DNA of 64,000 bases, taken from Anatilimnocola floriformis (GTDB lineage Bacteria > Planctomycetota > Planctomycetia > Pirellulales > Pirellulaceae). Below the pieces are notes generated by a model. The model was not told where the DNA came from and searched no databases. It saw nothing but the letters and a program-made list of their open reading frames with translations. The position numbers and the translations under genes are program-made. The first letter of the stretch is position 1. Each line of letters opens with the position of its first letter. The stretch lies in contig NZ_JAMLFW010000003.1 in assembly GCF_024256385.1 (NCBI RefSeq), positions 172,600 through 236,599 of the forward strand. Reading direction: 5' to 3'. Positions 47,601 through 56,601 of the stretch are shown piece by piece.

Positions 47601-48284
47601 CTGCTCGGCATGACCGGCCCGTGGACGGCTGAGAATCGAGCCGCCTGGCCGCCGACGCTGCAAGGCAGCAGCAGCGATCAACACCTGCTCAATCAGATCA
47701 AGGAAAACGTTGCTGGCTGCAACACGCTCGGCAACGACTTCCGCACCGATGGCACGCTCTATTTGTTCTCCGCGCTCCGGCCGACGACGGCCGACTCGCT
47801 GCGACTCGTCTCGATGAACCGCACGGGCCTACAAGTGCTGGTGTTCCTCATCATCGCTGTCATCGGCGTCGCACTTACAGCGCGGCCCATTGGTGAACGC
47901 CTGTGGTTCCTCGCTGCCGTGGTAGTAGCCGTTGTCCTGATTGCGGTGCTGCTGCCAACGCTGGCGAAGGCGGTGATCACCGGCTCGCTTACTGCGGCGA
48001 TCGGCCTGGTGCTGCTCGTCTGGTTGGTGCGGTTCCTGGCTTGGGCCTTGCCGGGCGTGGTGCATTGGATCTCAACTCGGCCGGTACGCACCGCAGCAGC
48101 CGCTTCTGCCGTCGCCGCGGCGGCTGCTACCTCGCCAGTCGCGAACGCCGGAGAAACGCCCTTCAGACCCGGCGGGCCTGGAACAGGAACGATGGTCTCG
48201 ACGCCCGAAGGTACGGCCACGCCACCCGTTCCGCCGCCGACGGACAATCCGCCGAGCAAAGAAGGAGGTGAACGTCATGAATAA
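44697..48284 (+). CDS. Giant secreted, membrane-anchored planctomycete protein (1,195 residues)
   Basis: Signal peptide FSLRLATACLLALLFLPSAFAQ. The module beginning TIYIPYAKLRALFEKE (about residue 54), then FLPYDKFQQLWNAAQAAG and KLEVLREGWNEVPLRLKDAA, recurs in the next gene, twice. The long middle is predicted beta-rich with Ig-like strands; no catalytic motif is seen. Three hydrophobic segments near residues 1043-1062, 1070-1095 and 1100-1122 anchor the C-terminus, followed by an Ala- and Pro-rich tail (TATPPVPPPTDNPPSKEG). It overlaps the next gene by 8 bp, so the two are coupled. Family unknown to me; probably an envelope component. Confidence 0.8.
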   Translation: MRFSLRLATACLLALLFLPSAFAQPGDNPKPPMPTPEDVAKAEGKAETPLREQTIYIPYAKLRALFEKEGRGVFLPYDKFQQLWNAAQAAGKRIEEIKPPVGAVISEIDSVAVINDKADVVEVTATIKLEVLREGWNEVPLRLKDAAIRSAKLGDNAARLLHDPAVGYKLLFEKKGKEPEQLTLKVVYARAYNKSPGANSVQFDAPQAPVNRWEIRVSQPGVKVNVHPKLSATEASAEMANEGKPEDKKETVVEAFVGAADQVRIDWTPKAEGAAGLAALATVQVRQEVTIDERVVRTRAALIYEISRADLSKLQVAVPSDHDVVNVFDDNVKGWTQKADALGKVITVDLFQPARGTQNLVIELEKFIGDKEMPAEMARQQVKTPVIRAIDVGRQQGILVVRLAESLRSEVDSRLDLLQIDAAELPQPLAGQAWAYAFRYSRAAYDLTLTVESVKPQVEVDQLAEVFIEPQQTTLTLLAIYNITRAGVFQLEVDVPEGYDVRSVAGRNIAGAAGVQVDSHHLADRDIKVTVNGVEESRKSKSRLNVNLSRKALGRVALLVELQKRSEDPNLLSPTGKSSALDIPVMRVNPTSVARSQGRLLVYTPESLAVHPTEQVGLRPISPAEAVQGMESLRVGRFPLLRELFAFAFTQEPARLKVEAERRKPYIEVQQTLIARVEQGVVKYESIFDFDVKYSGVKSLRIDVPKTLVGELRNQTPTIRERPMEPQPEKVSPDYTALELAGEAELLGPLQVKFTWQQKLEGLTAGKGVQISLPILKAVGVDRFWGQIAATRAETIDIGVDGEATGLRPIDPRVDMKIRVPDAARAFEFHDDWSLSLLATRYELESVKKTSVEVGLVRIVAIRSGELNVQAMYRLLSAKQRIQVMLPEGAAFDTQPLRINGQTVSLERDDKDNLFIPLAGHSPDAAVVVELRYFYKGNAGDLRVPTFLDSETAVQQVYLAAYLPEEQQLLGMTGPWTAENRAAWPPTLQGSSSDQHLLNQIKENVAGCNTLGNDFRTDGTLYLFSALRPTTADSLRLVSMNRTGLQVLVFLIIAVIGVALTARPIGERLWFLAAVVVAVVLIAVLLPTLAKAVITGSLTAAIGLVLLVWLVRFLAWALPGVVHWISTRPVRTAAAASAVAAAAATSPVANAGETPFRPGGPGTGTMVSTPEGTATPPVPPPTDNPPSKEGGERHE
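48262..48270 (+). promoter_or_regulatory. Perfect Shine-Dalgarno inside the end of the preceding gene
   Basis: AAGGAGGTG lies 6 nt before the ATG at 48277 and inside the coding region of the upstream gene. It decides the start of the 2,768-residue protein in favour of ATG 48277 over the in-frame GTG at 48268, which is part of the Shine-Dalgarno itself. It supports strong translational coupling of the two giant genes. Confidence 0.75.
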
Positions 48285-51200
48285 GTTCAATCCTTTGTCT
48301 GCGATCATCCTGCTCCTGTCGCTCGCGTTTCACGCGATCGCCGCAGAACCTAACATGCCGGCGAACGCGCCCGCCGCCAACGCTCCCGCCAAGCCCGCGG
48401 GCAAAAAAACAATTCGCGAAATCTTCGTCCCCTTCGATGACCTGCAAGTCATTCTAGAAAGTGACAAAAACCGCGTCTTCCTCACCCGCGAGGAATACGA
48501 AGAGCTGCTGAAAGTGGTCGAGGCCCAAGCCGCGAAGCAAGGGCCCGTCAACGTCGTCATGCTGCAAGCCGCGTACTCCGGCAAGATCGACGACGGCCGG
48601 GCGCAAGTCACCGGCAAGCTCGAGCTCGAGGTGTTGCAGGACGGCTGGCAAGTGGTGTCGCTGCAGCTCGGTCACGTGGGCATCAAGAGCGCCACGCTCG
48701 ACGGCAAGTCGGCCTCGCTGGCCCGCGATGCTCGTGGCTTGGTCAAGCTGTTCGTCAATGGCCGCGGCAAGCATCAGCTCGAGCTGCAACTCACGGCCGC
48801 CGTTCCCGCCGCTGCTGCGTTGCAAACGCTGCACATCGCGCTGCCGGTGGCGACGACGGCGACGTTCGATCTATCGGTGGCCGGCAATGTCGAAGTGAAA
48901 GGGGGCGCCTCGGTCGTTAGCCGCAAGTACAACGAAGGGGCCAATCGCACCGATCTCGCGCTGCTCCTCGAACGCGGCCCGATGTCGATTGTCATGTCGC
49001 TCAACAACAAGCAAGCGCGCGAGCAACGGCTGGTCGTGGCCCGCACCATTCAAGTCGACGAAATCACGCTCGGCTACGAACGGTTGCATGTAAATGTCGC
49101 CCTGCGCATTTTGCATGACCCAGTCGATCGTTTTCGCTTCGTGGTGCCTGCCGGTTTTGAAGTGACGAATGTCAGTTCGCAGCGGCTGTCGCGCTGGGAA
49201 GTCAAGCCGGACGACAAAGGCCGGCAAATTCTCGAAGCCGTTCTCAGTGAAGCGACGACCGACGCCACGCTGATCGCTATTTCGGCCAATCGTTCGCCGG
49301 AACTCGGTCAGGATTGGCTCGCCAGTTTGCAAAAGTGGAAGCTGCCTCGATTGCAGCCGCTCGATGTCGCTGGAGAAGTCGCCGTGGTCGGTTTGCTGGT
49401 CGAAGATCGCCTCGAACCGCAGGAACTCACGACTAAACAGCTCCTGCCCATCGATTCGCCGATTCTCACGCAAGCGATGCCCGAAAGCATCTTCCGCGCT
49501 GAACCAGGTGCGCCAATCGTGCGGCATGTCGCGACCTATTACGTTCCCGCCTATATCGACGCCACGCAGTACGATCTCTCAGCCAACTTCGTTCGGCCCG
49601 AATCAGGCCTGGTGGTGTCGACCAGTCTCCTCCTGTCGCTCAGCGATCAAGGGCACGACTTGCGCGGTGGATTTATCGTCTCGCCGCTCGCCGAAGATTT
49701 GTTTCAAATTCGCCTGAAAGCGCCCCTCGGTTGGCGCGTGCAAGAAGTTCTCGGCGACGACAATCAGCCGTTGCCGATCGAACGCTACGAACTGGCCGAC
49801 GGCAGCACTCGGCTGCTGGTGACGCTGCGCAAAAGAATTCCTGCTGGACAGCGCGGCAAGATTATTGTGCGCGCGTCGAGCAATCCCGCCGGTTGGCTCG
49901 CCGATTGGAAAGAACAGCCCGTCACTTTCCCGCAACTCGAAATCGAAGGAGCCACGCGCGAGGCCGGCGCCGTTGCCGTGCAAACTGGCGATGACCTTGC
50001 GGTTCAACCAACGGATCTGAACGGCCTCGTGCCACTGCTGGAAAATGAAAAGCCAGCACAAGGCCTGGCCGGTGTCACCACCGCGGCCGCTTATCGTTTT
50101 GAATCGCGTCCTTTCGCGGCCAAGTTTACGGTCGAGCGGAAGCAGCCGTCGCTGGCCGCAGAGGTCTTCTCCTTCGTGCAAGTGTTGCCCGACGCGCTGA
50201 AGGCTCACTACGAACTCATCTATCAAGTGCGCGAAGCTCGTACCCGCCAGCTTGCGTTTTCGTTGCCGCTATCGACGCCGAAGGAAATCACCATCATCGG
50301 TCTCGACGGCGTGCAGGTAAAAGAACAGCGCAGCGCCGACGAAGGTGACCGCCGCCGCTGGATCGTGCAACTTGCCGATCGGCAGGCCGGCGAAATCCGG
50401 CTGACCGTCGATTTTCAGCAACCGCTGGCCGAACGTCAGTTGAAGGACTATCCGCTGCCGCTCGCGCAAGCCGAGGACGTGGAATTTCAATCGGCGTTCA
50501 TTTCGCTCGAAGGTTCGCCCGAGCTCGAGGTGCAACCGAAGACCACTCTTCGCACGGTTGACGAAGCCGAGCTCTATCAGGCTCGTTACTTGCTCGATAA
50601 TCCTGCCCAAACCGGCGACCGTCGCCTGATCGGCGCTTATGGTTACACCGGCCGCGATGGCGTGCTGAAGATCGATGTCGTTCGTCGTACGCAACACGTG
50701 CTGCCCAGCGCCATCGCCCAGCGGGCCGAGTTGCTCACCCGCATTTCGGCCAATGGCTTGACGCAATCGATCGCGCGTTATGACCTCGTGACGAAAGCGA
50801 CCATCCTGGAAGTCGCGCTCCCCGGTGATGCAGTCTTGTGGACGATGCTGGTCGATGGTCAGCCGACGAAACCGCAGAAAGAAAAGCACACGCTGCTCGT
50901 CAGCTTACCGCCGCGCGAAGACCTGCCGGTTCGCCGCGTGCAAATTGTTTTCGAAACCACCGGCCGCGAACTGAGTCTCGCTCCAACGATCTCTGCCGCA
51001 GCGCCCCACTTGCTGCTGCGCGGCAGCGGCGACGAAACCGATCGCGAAGTGCCGCAGGCCGATCTCGAATGGCGGTTGATTCTGCCGAGTGGCTATGTGC
51101 TGAAGACCAGCAGCGGTTCGGTGGCGCCAGTTGCCAAACCGCCGCGCGAAATTGCGGCGCTGAAAGTTTGGCAACTGCTGAAGTTCTATGGTGGTGGCAT

Positions 51201-54200
51201 GGGCCCTTATGCATCCGCTAGTCATTACATGCATGAAGATGCTGACCTAAGTCACTATCTCAGCAAGGCAACGCCGCTTGACGATACAAGCTCGATGCCT
51301 CCTACCGCCGAAGCCTTGCCACCTCCTGGTGCCGAAGCACCGCAAGCCATGGACCCCTTCGGTGCACCCGCGCCGAATGCAGCATTTCCCGTTGAGCCAG
51401 CCCTGCCCAAGAGCGACCCGAAACCGGCCAGCCAACCTGCGGATAATGCTCCGCCGCCGTTGCCCCCGCAGGCCGGACCGCAGCCACCTCCCGCGGCCAA
51501 ACCGGCCGAGCCCTCGATGCCGGCGAAGCCGCCGATCATTGTTCAAGAAGAGCCACGCGAACTAATGTCGGTCGTGTCTGGTCGCGCCGACATTTTCTCC
51601 GCTCTCGAAGGGGTCAGCAGCTTGCCGATCGACTTCCGCCCCGCTCGCGCTGAAACGATCGAAACCTTTCGCAGCCTTGGTGTCGATCCCCGACTCGAAG
51701 TGACCCTCGTCGATAGCACCCGCATTCGCTGGGCTGCCTGGGGCGTCGGCTTGCTCGTGTTTCTGATGGGGACTGCGCTCACTTATCGGCCGGCTAAAAA
51801 CCAGGCCGGTTTCGTTGTGATCTTTTTGCTGTTGAGTTCCTTGCCGCTGCTCCTCACCAGCGAACTCGACGATCTCGCGCCGGTCTTCGACGCTGCGTTC
51901 TACGCGGCCTGCGCGCTCGTGCCCTATTATCTCATCGCGTCGGTCCTGTTCTCGCTCCGGCGAGCCATTCTGCGGCGGTTGCCAGCCGATTGGTTCCAGA
52001 CCGAAGCGACGAACATTCCACTCGCGACGAACACCGGCACCATCATCGCGCCGCTGCTCCTCTGCCTGCTGTTGCTCGGTAACTCGACGAACGCAGTCGC
52101 CCAAGCTCCTGCGTATCCGTTGCCTGAAGGGGCCAAAGCAGTCGAGCTCAAGGATCTGCTGCCGCTGCTCGAACCGGGCGGTCCGGTCACGGTCCCTGCC
52201 GATGCGGTGATCATTCCCTTTGATGCGAACGACCCCGATGGCGTCGCCCAAGCGAAGAAGGTCCTCATTCCGTATGCGAAGTTCATCGAGCTCTGGAATC
52301 GGGCGCATCCCGACAAGCCGAAGGAAGCCAAGCCGGCGCCGATCGACTTCGCGATCCTCGCGGCCAACTACGAAGCTACGCTCGCGGCGACCGACGATCT
52401 GCTCGTCACCGGCAAGCTCACCATCGAGGTCCTGGGCGACAAGCCCGTAGCCATTCCGCTGCCGTTCTCGGGCGGTGTGCTGGTGAAAGCAACGCTCGAT
52501 GGCCAGCCCGCGCGGCTGCAAGTCGTCGCGCCGCAACCAGCCCCCGCCGCGCAACAACCGCAGCAACAACAAGATTCAAAATCCATCCCGCCGAACGTCG
52601 AAAATGGCGGCGTGATCATCCTGCACACGCAAGGCGCTGGCCGAAAGACCGCCGAAGTTTCGTTCCGCCTCGGTCTCACGCGGCGCGGCGGCTGGCGACA
52701 AGTAGCGGCTTCGCTGCCGCTCGGCGGCGCCAATCAACTCGCGCTCACTATTCCCGAAACTGCCACCGAAGTCCGCATTGCCGGCACGCCGGACAAGGAC
52801 AACTTTGAAACAAAGGCCGCCAACGAAAAGATCGAAACGACCCTCGTCGGCGCCGGCGGCGGCCGCTTGGACCTGCAATGGCGGCCAAAGGTCGCGGTCG
52901 GGCAAATCGATCAGAGCCTGACCGCCAAGAGCACCAGCGTGCTCGACGTGCGCGAAGACGCTCTGCGCTTGACCTGGATCGGCGAATTGAACTTCGGTCG
53001 CGGCACGCGCGATCAATTCGAATTCAGCCTGCCGCTGGGTTACTCGATCGAACAAGTCGTGAGCGACAACATCCGCGGCTGGCAAACCAAGCCCGATGCT
53101 GCCCAGCAGATTGTCAACGTCACGCTCCTCAAGCCGGCCACCGGCTCGGAAAAGATCACGCTCGTCCTCTCCAAACGGGGCCGCATCGGCACGGGCGAGT
53201 TCGCCACGTTCGACGCCCCAGCCGTGTTCGTCAGCGGCGCTGCCTTGCAACAAGGCGAGATCATGATTCGCCGCAGCCCGCGCATCGAACTGCGCACCGA
53301 AGCCGCGACCGGCCTGTCGCGGGCCGATAGCGATGGTCAGCTGAATAATGTCGTGCACGCTGCCGATGCCGAGGATCCGTCGATTCTGAATCTGCGGCCG
53401 TATCAGGTTTATCGCTTCGTCACTTCCGGCGCCGGCAATAAATTCACGCTCCGCTTGAACGCCGCCGAAACGGCCGCGGCCACGGCAGCCGATGTTCGTT
53501 CAGTGCTGCGAGTTGCCGAGCGCGAAACGACACTCGAATCAAAGATCACCTTTCGCCCCCAAGGCCAGCCGCTGTATCACGTCGAAGTGTTGCTACCAGC
53601 CGGTTTCGAGATCGACGAACTCCAGCCGACCGAGGTTAACTGGTCGGTGGTGAACGATGCCGCCAGCAATCGGAAGAAACTGAGCGTCCATCTGCTCGAT
53701 GGCCGCGAGAGCGAATTCACCCTCACGCTGCTCGGCCACTTTGCCAAGCGGGAGAAGTGGGAAGAACTCGCCGCACCGGTCATCAGCGTGCTCGGCGTCG
53801 AACGGCAGCAGGGCGAGATCGCCGTCCTTTCTGATCCCGACACCGATGTGCAGGCTACCAATCTGAAGAACGCCGAAACGGGCCTGTTGCAGCAAACCTT
53901 CGGCTGGCTGAAGGCGGAACAACAACCGCTGGCCCGCGTCGCGCTCAAGTATCGCGCTGCCGACTACTCGGCGACATTCAAGCTGACGCGCAAGACGCCG
54001 CGCGTGACGGTTCGTAGTGTGAGCAACGTGAAAGTGACGCGCCGTTCGATCGAAGAGACCATGCTGCTCGAGTATCAAATCACCGATGCCGGCATTCACG
54101 AGTTGCAATTCATGTTGCCGGAAAGTTTCCGCACCGCGCGCATTCGCATTCCGCAGGAAGAATCGTTGCTGCAGCGCAAAAAGATCACGCCGGCCACCGA

Positions 54201-56583
54201 AAACGGCCAGCCGTTGCCCGGTTGGATTCTGGTAACGTTGTCGCTGCAAGACGATGTGACCGACCGCCTCGGTGTGATTGTCGAGCAAGATCGACTCCTC
54301 ACCGACAAGCCGCAGGACGTTGCCATTCCGCGCTCGCTGACGGGGACCACAGCCCAGCGACTCGTCGTGATCGAAAACGTCGGCCGCGATGAAGTGGTGG
54401 AAGTTAATCGCGTCGGCCTCGAACCGATTTCGCGTCAGCAGCAGGCCTGGCAGGAAATGACTCGCCTGCTGGGGAATGCGGACGACAGCATCGTGACGCA
54501 GGCCTACGTCGTGAACAGCGACAAGGCGCCGAGCCTCACGTTCAAGACGCAGCAGAATCAACAAGTACAAACCGCGCAGGCCCGCATCGAGTTTGCCCGG
54601 ACCACGCTCATCGTCGACGAAGCCGGCGGCTATCGCGCGCTGGTCGTCTTCCAGGTGAGCAACAGCACCGAGCAATATCTCGACATCGCGATTCCAGCTG
54701 GCGCCAAGCTGTGGACCGCCATCGTGCGCGGCCAACCGGTGAAGCCCGTCGAAAAGACGCCGGCGGTAGTCGGCGAGATGCGGATTCCGCTCATCAAGAC
54801 ACCAGCCGGCAGCGGCGATTACTCGGTTTCGATCCGTTACGCCGGCAGCGTCGGCCGACTCCGCTCGCTGCGCTCGATCGACTTCCCGCTGCTCCGCACG
54901 CAAAACATCAACGTCGAGCAAAGCCAGGTGCAACTCTACTTGCCTGATGATTTCGAGTGGCCGCACTTCGGCGGCACGATGTCGCAAGTGAAGAGCGAGA
55001 ACGAACTAGAGGAAGGCTTTCAACGCTATTTCAACAAGAAAGTGGAAGAAGCAAAACAGTCGCTGCAGAGCGAAGACCTGAATACGAAGTTGCGAGCCCA
55101 GGCCAATCTCTCGGGCTTGCTGCAGACCTGGCAATTCAATTCGGCCAGCCGTTCGGCCAATAATCTCGAGCAGTCGGGGCTCGCTCAGCGCAACTACTCC
55201 GAGCTGCAATCGGCCCAGCAAGAAGCAGCCGAGCAGGTGCAAATGCAGATCGACGAATTGCAGTCGAACGACAACCGTTATCGCCTCAATGGCGCGCTGA
55301 TGGAACAGAAAGTGGCCCGCAGCAAGAACGTCGTCACGCAACTCGGCAACAACTTCGAAGCGGCTGGCGCGAAGCCGGACGATGCGAAGGAGTCGAAGGG
55401 AAAAGGTGAGCTCGCTTATAACCCGCAATTCCTCAAGGGAAACAAGCTCGACACGGAAGAGTCGAACAAGCGAGTGATTCAGGAAGAGCTGAAGAAGACT
55501 GCCGAGCAGTTATCAACAAAAGACCAGCTGCTTCCCAAGTCGCGCGAGCCTGCCGCCAAACAACCGCAACAGGGCGAGGCTCCCCAGAGTCGCGTTTCGC
55601 GCGGCGGCAAGGTGCAACAACAAGCCAAGGATCTAAACGGAGATCGCGCGGGACTTAATCAGCAGCTCAATGATCTCGATCAGAAATTTGAAACTGATCG
55701 TGCGGCAGCGATCGCTGATAAGGAACGAACGCAGAACAATGCGGGAGGCCCAGCGGCCAACTTCTACGGCGGTCGCGGATTGTCGCCGCGCGGCCCCGCC
55801 GCAGCGAACGCCAAGCCCGATGCCGTTCAAAACCAAAACCCTGGCCAAGGACAAGGCCAGGCCTTTAATAACAACGAGCAATCGAAGGCGCGCGACAATG
55901 CCTTCCGCTATCAGCAACGATTGAACGAAGATCAAGCGCAACAGCAGCAGGCTCTGCAACTGCCGAATCAGCCCGTCGCGCCGCAAAACGGCGGTCAGCA
56001 AAGCAACGGGCAAATGGGCCAAGGACAAATGCCCGGCCGGCCCAATGATGATCAAACATTCGGGTTCTACTTTGGTTTGTCGCGCGACGGTGCGCCGCAA
56101 GGTCACTCCTTACTCGGCAATCAAATAGGCGGTGTGGGTGGTGGCGGTATGGCTGTCGGTGGCGGCGGAGGGATGGGCCCCGGACAATCGGCGGCAGCAC
56201 CTGGTTCGCAGCCGGCGACCGGCCTCGCCAGTCTCGACATCGATGTGCCGGCGCGCGGCCGAGTCTATCTCTTCACCATTCCGCGCGGCGAAACCAAGAT
56301 CACCGCCCAACCGATCGCGCGCGATCTGACAGCTCGGCTTATCAACCTGGCGATTGTTGTGGCGATTATCGTGGTTGGCGTGGTGATCTATCGCATCGCC
56401 CGCCAGCTTCCTGTTCGCCAGGCAACGGGCACGATTGCCTTCGCCAACCTGCTGATTCTGCTCGGCATGCTCAGCGTGTTGTTCTCGATCCTGCCGATTT
56501 ACGGCTTCATCCTGATCGGGCTCGGCATCGTGCTGCTGGTCCGCCGCATCCTCGATATGCGGCGGGCGGTGGCGACTGCTTAA
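48277..56583 (+). CDS. Very large secreted membrane protein (2,768 residues), tandem fusion of two homologous modules
   Basis: Signal peptide FNPLSAIILLLSLAFHAIA. Unit A (about 1-1250): FVPFDDLQVILESDKNRVFL near 50, VTGKLELEVLQDGWQVVSLQ, a Pro/Ala-rich stretch near 1005-1090, and three hydrophobic segments near 1150-1235. A signal-peptide-like segment (APLLLCLLLLGNSTNAVAQA, about 1256-1275) then starts unit B with LIPYAKFIELWNRAH near 1333 and VTGKLTIEVLGDKPVAI, homologous to unit A and to the preceding gene. Residues about 2240-2560 are Gln/Asn-rich and coiled-coil-like; a Gly-rich stretch (GGVGGGGMAVGGGGGMGPG) precedes the two closing transmembrane helices. Probably an envelope scaffold. 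No catalytic motif seen; function unknown. Confidence 0.82.
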   Translation: MNKFNPLSAIILLLSLAFHAIAAEPNMPANAPAANAPAKPAGKKTIREIFVPFDDLQVILESDKNRVFLTREEYEELLKVVEAQAAKQGPVNVVMLQAAYSGKIDDGRAQVTGKLELEVLQDGWQVVSLQLGHVGIKSATLDGKSASLARDARGLVKLFVNGRGKHQLELQLTAAVPAAAALQTLHIALPVATTATFDLSVAGNVEVKGGASVVSRKYNEGANRTDLALLLERGPMSIVMSLNNKQAREQRLVVARTIQVDEITLGYERLHVNVALRILHDPVDRFRFVVPAGFEVTNVSSQRLSRWEVKPDDKGRQILEAVLSEATTDATLIAISANRSPELGQDWLASLQKWKLPRLQPLDVAGEVAVVGLLVEDRLEPQELTTKQLLPIDSPILTQAMPESIFRAEPGAPIVRHVATYYVPAYIDATQYDLSANFVRPESGLVVSTSLLLSLSDQGHDLRGGFIVSPLAEDLFQIRLKAPLGWRVQEVLGDDNQPLPIERYELADGSTRLLVTLRKRIPAGQRGKIIVRASSNPAGWLADWKEQPVTFPQLEIEGATREAGAVAVQTGDDLAVQPTDLNGLVPLLENEKPAQGLAGVTTAAAYRFESRPFAAKFTVERKQPSLAAEVFSFVQVLPDALKAHYELIYQVREARTRQLAFSLPLSTPKEITIIGLDGVQVKEQRSADEGDRRRWIVQLADRQAGEIRLTVDFQQPLAERQLKDYPLPLAQAEDVEFQSAFISLEGSPELEVQPKTTLRTVDEAELYQARYLLDNPAQTGDRRLIGAYGYTGRDGVLKIDVVRRTQHVLPSAIAQRAELLTRISANGLTQSIARYDLVTKATILEVALPGDAVLWTMLVDGQPTKPQKEKHTLLVSLPPREDLPVRRVQIVFETTGRELSLAPTISAAAPHLLLRGSGDETDREVPQADLEWRLILPSGYVLKTSSGSVAPVAKPPREIAALKVWQLLKFYGGGMGPYASASHYMHEDADLSHYLSKATPLDDTSSMPPTAEALPPPGAEAPQAMDPFGAPAPNAAFPVEPALPKSDPKPASQPADNAPPPLPPQAGPQPPPAAKPAEPSMPAKPPIIVQEEPRELMSVVSGRADIFSALEGVSSLPIDFRPARAETIETFRSLGVDPRLEVTLVDSTRIRWAAWGVGLLVFLMGTALTYRPAKNQAGFVVIFLLLSSLPLLLTSELDDLAPVFDAAFYAACALVPYYLIASVLFSLRRAILRRLPADWFQTEATNIPLATNTGTIIAPLLLCLLLLGNSTNAVAQAPAYPLPEGAKAVELKDLLPLLEPGGPVTVPADAVIIPFDANDPDGVAQAKKVLIPYAKFIELWNRAHPDKPKEAKPAPIDFAILAANYEATLAATDDLLVTGKLTIEVLGDKPVAIPLPFSGGVLVKATLDGQPARLQVVAPQPAPAAQQPQQQQDSKSIPPNVENGGVIILHTQGAGRKTAEVSFRLGLTRRGGWRQVAASLPLGGANQLALTIPETATEVRIAGTPDKDNFETKAANEKIETTLVGAGGGRLDLQWRPKVAVGQIDQSLTAKSTSVLDVREDALRLTWIGELNFGRGTRDQFEFSLPLGYSIEQVVSDNIRGWQTKPDAAQQIVNVTLLKPATGSEKITLVLSKRGRIGTGEFATFDAPAVFVSGAALQQGEIMIRRSPRIELRTEAATGLSRADSDGQLNNVVHAADAEDPSILNLRPYQVYRFVTSGAGNKFTLRLNAAETAAATAADVRSVLRVAERETTLESKITFRPQGQPLYHVEVLLPAGFEIDELQPTEVNWSVVNDAASNRKKLSVHLLDGRESEFTLTLLGHFAKREKWEELAAPVISVLGVERQQGEIAVLSDPDTDVQATNLKNAETGLLQQTFGWLKAEQQPLARVALKYRAADYSATFKLTRKTPRVTVRSVSNVKVTRRSIEETMLLEYQITDAGIHELQFMLPESFRTARIRIPQEESLLQRKKITPATENGQPLPGWILVTLSLQDDVTDRLGVIVEQDRLLTDKPQDVAIPRSLTGTTAQRLVVIENVGRDEVVEVNRVGLEPISRQQQAWQEMTRLLGNADDSIVTQAYVVNSDKAPSLTFKTQQNQQVQTAQARIEFARTTLIVDEAGGYRALVVFQVSNSTEQYLDIAIPAGAKLWTAIVRGQPVKPVEKTPAVVGEMRIPLIKTPAGSGDYSVSIRYAGSVGRLRSLRSIDFPLLRTQNINVEQSQVQLYLPDDFEWPHFGGTMSQVKSENELEEGFQRYFNKKVEEAKQSLQSEDLNTKLRAQANLSGLLQTWQFNSASRSANNLEQSGLAQRNYSELQSAQQEAAEQVQMQIDELQSNDNRYRLNGALMEQKVARSKNVVTQLGNNFEAAGAKPDDAKESKGKGELAYNPQFLKGNKLDTEESNKRVIQEELKKTAEQLSTKDQLLPKSREPAAKQPQQGEAPQSRVSRGGKVQQQAKDLNGDRAGLNQQLNDLDQKFETDRAAAIADKERTQNNAGGPAANFYGGRGLSPRGPAAANAKPDAVQNQNPGQGQGQAFNNNEQSKARDNAFRYQQRLNEDQAQQQQALQLPNQPVAPQNGGQQSNGQMGQGQMPGRPNDDQTFGFYFGLSRDGAPQGHSLLGNQIGGVGGGGMAVGGGGGMGPGQSAAAPGSQPATGLASLDIDVPARGRVYLFTIPRGETKITAQPIARDLTARLINLAIVVAIIVVGVVIYRIARQLPVRQATGTIAFANLLILLGMLSVLFSILPIYGFILIGLGIVLLVRRILDMRRAVATA

Positions 56584-56601
56584 GAGTTGTTGGGCAGAGA
56601 G

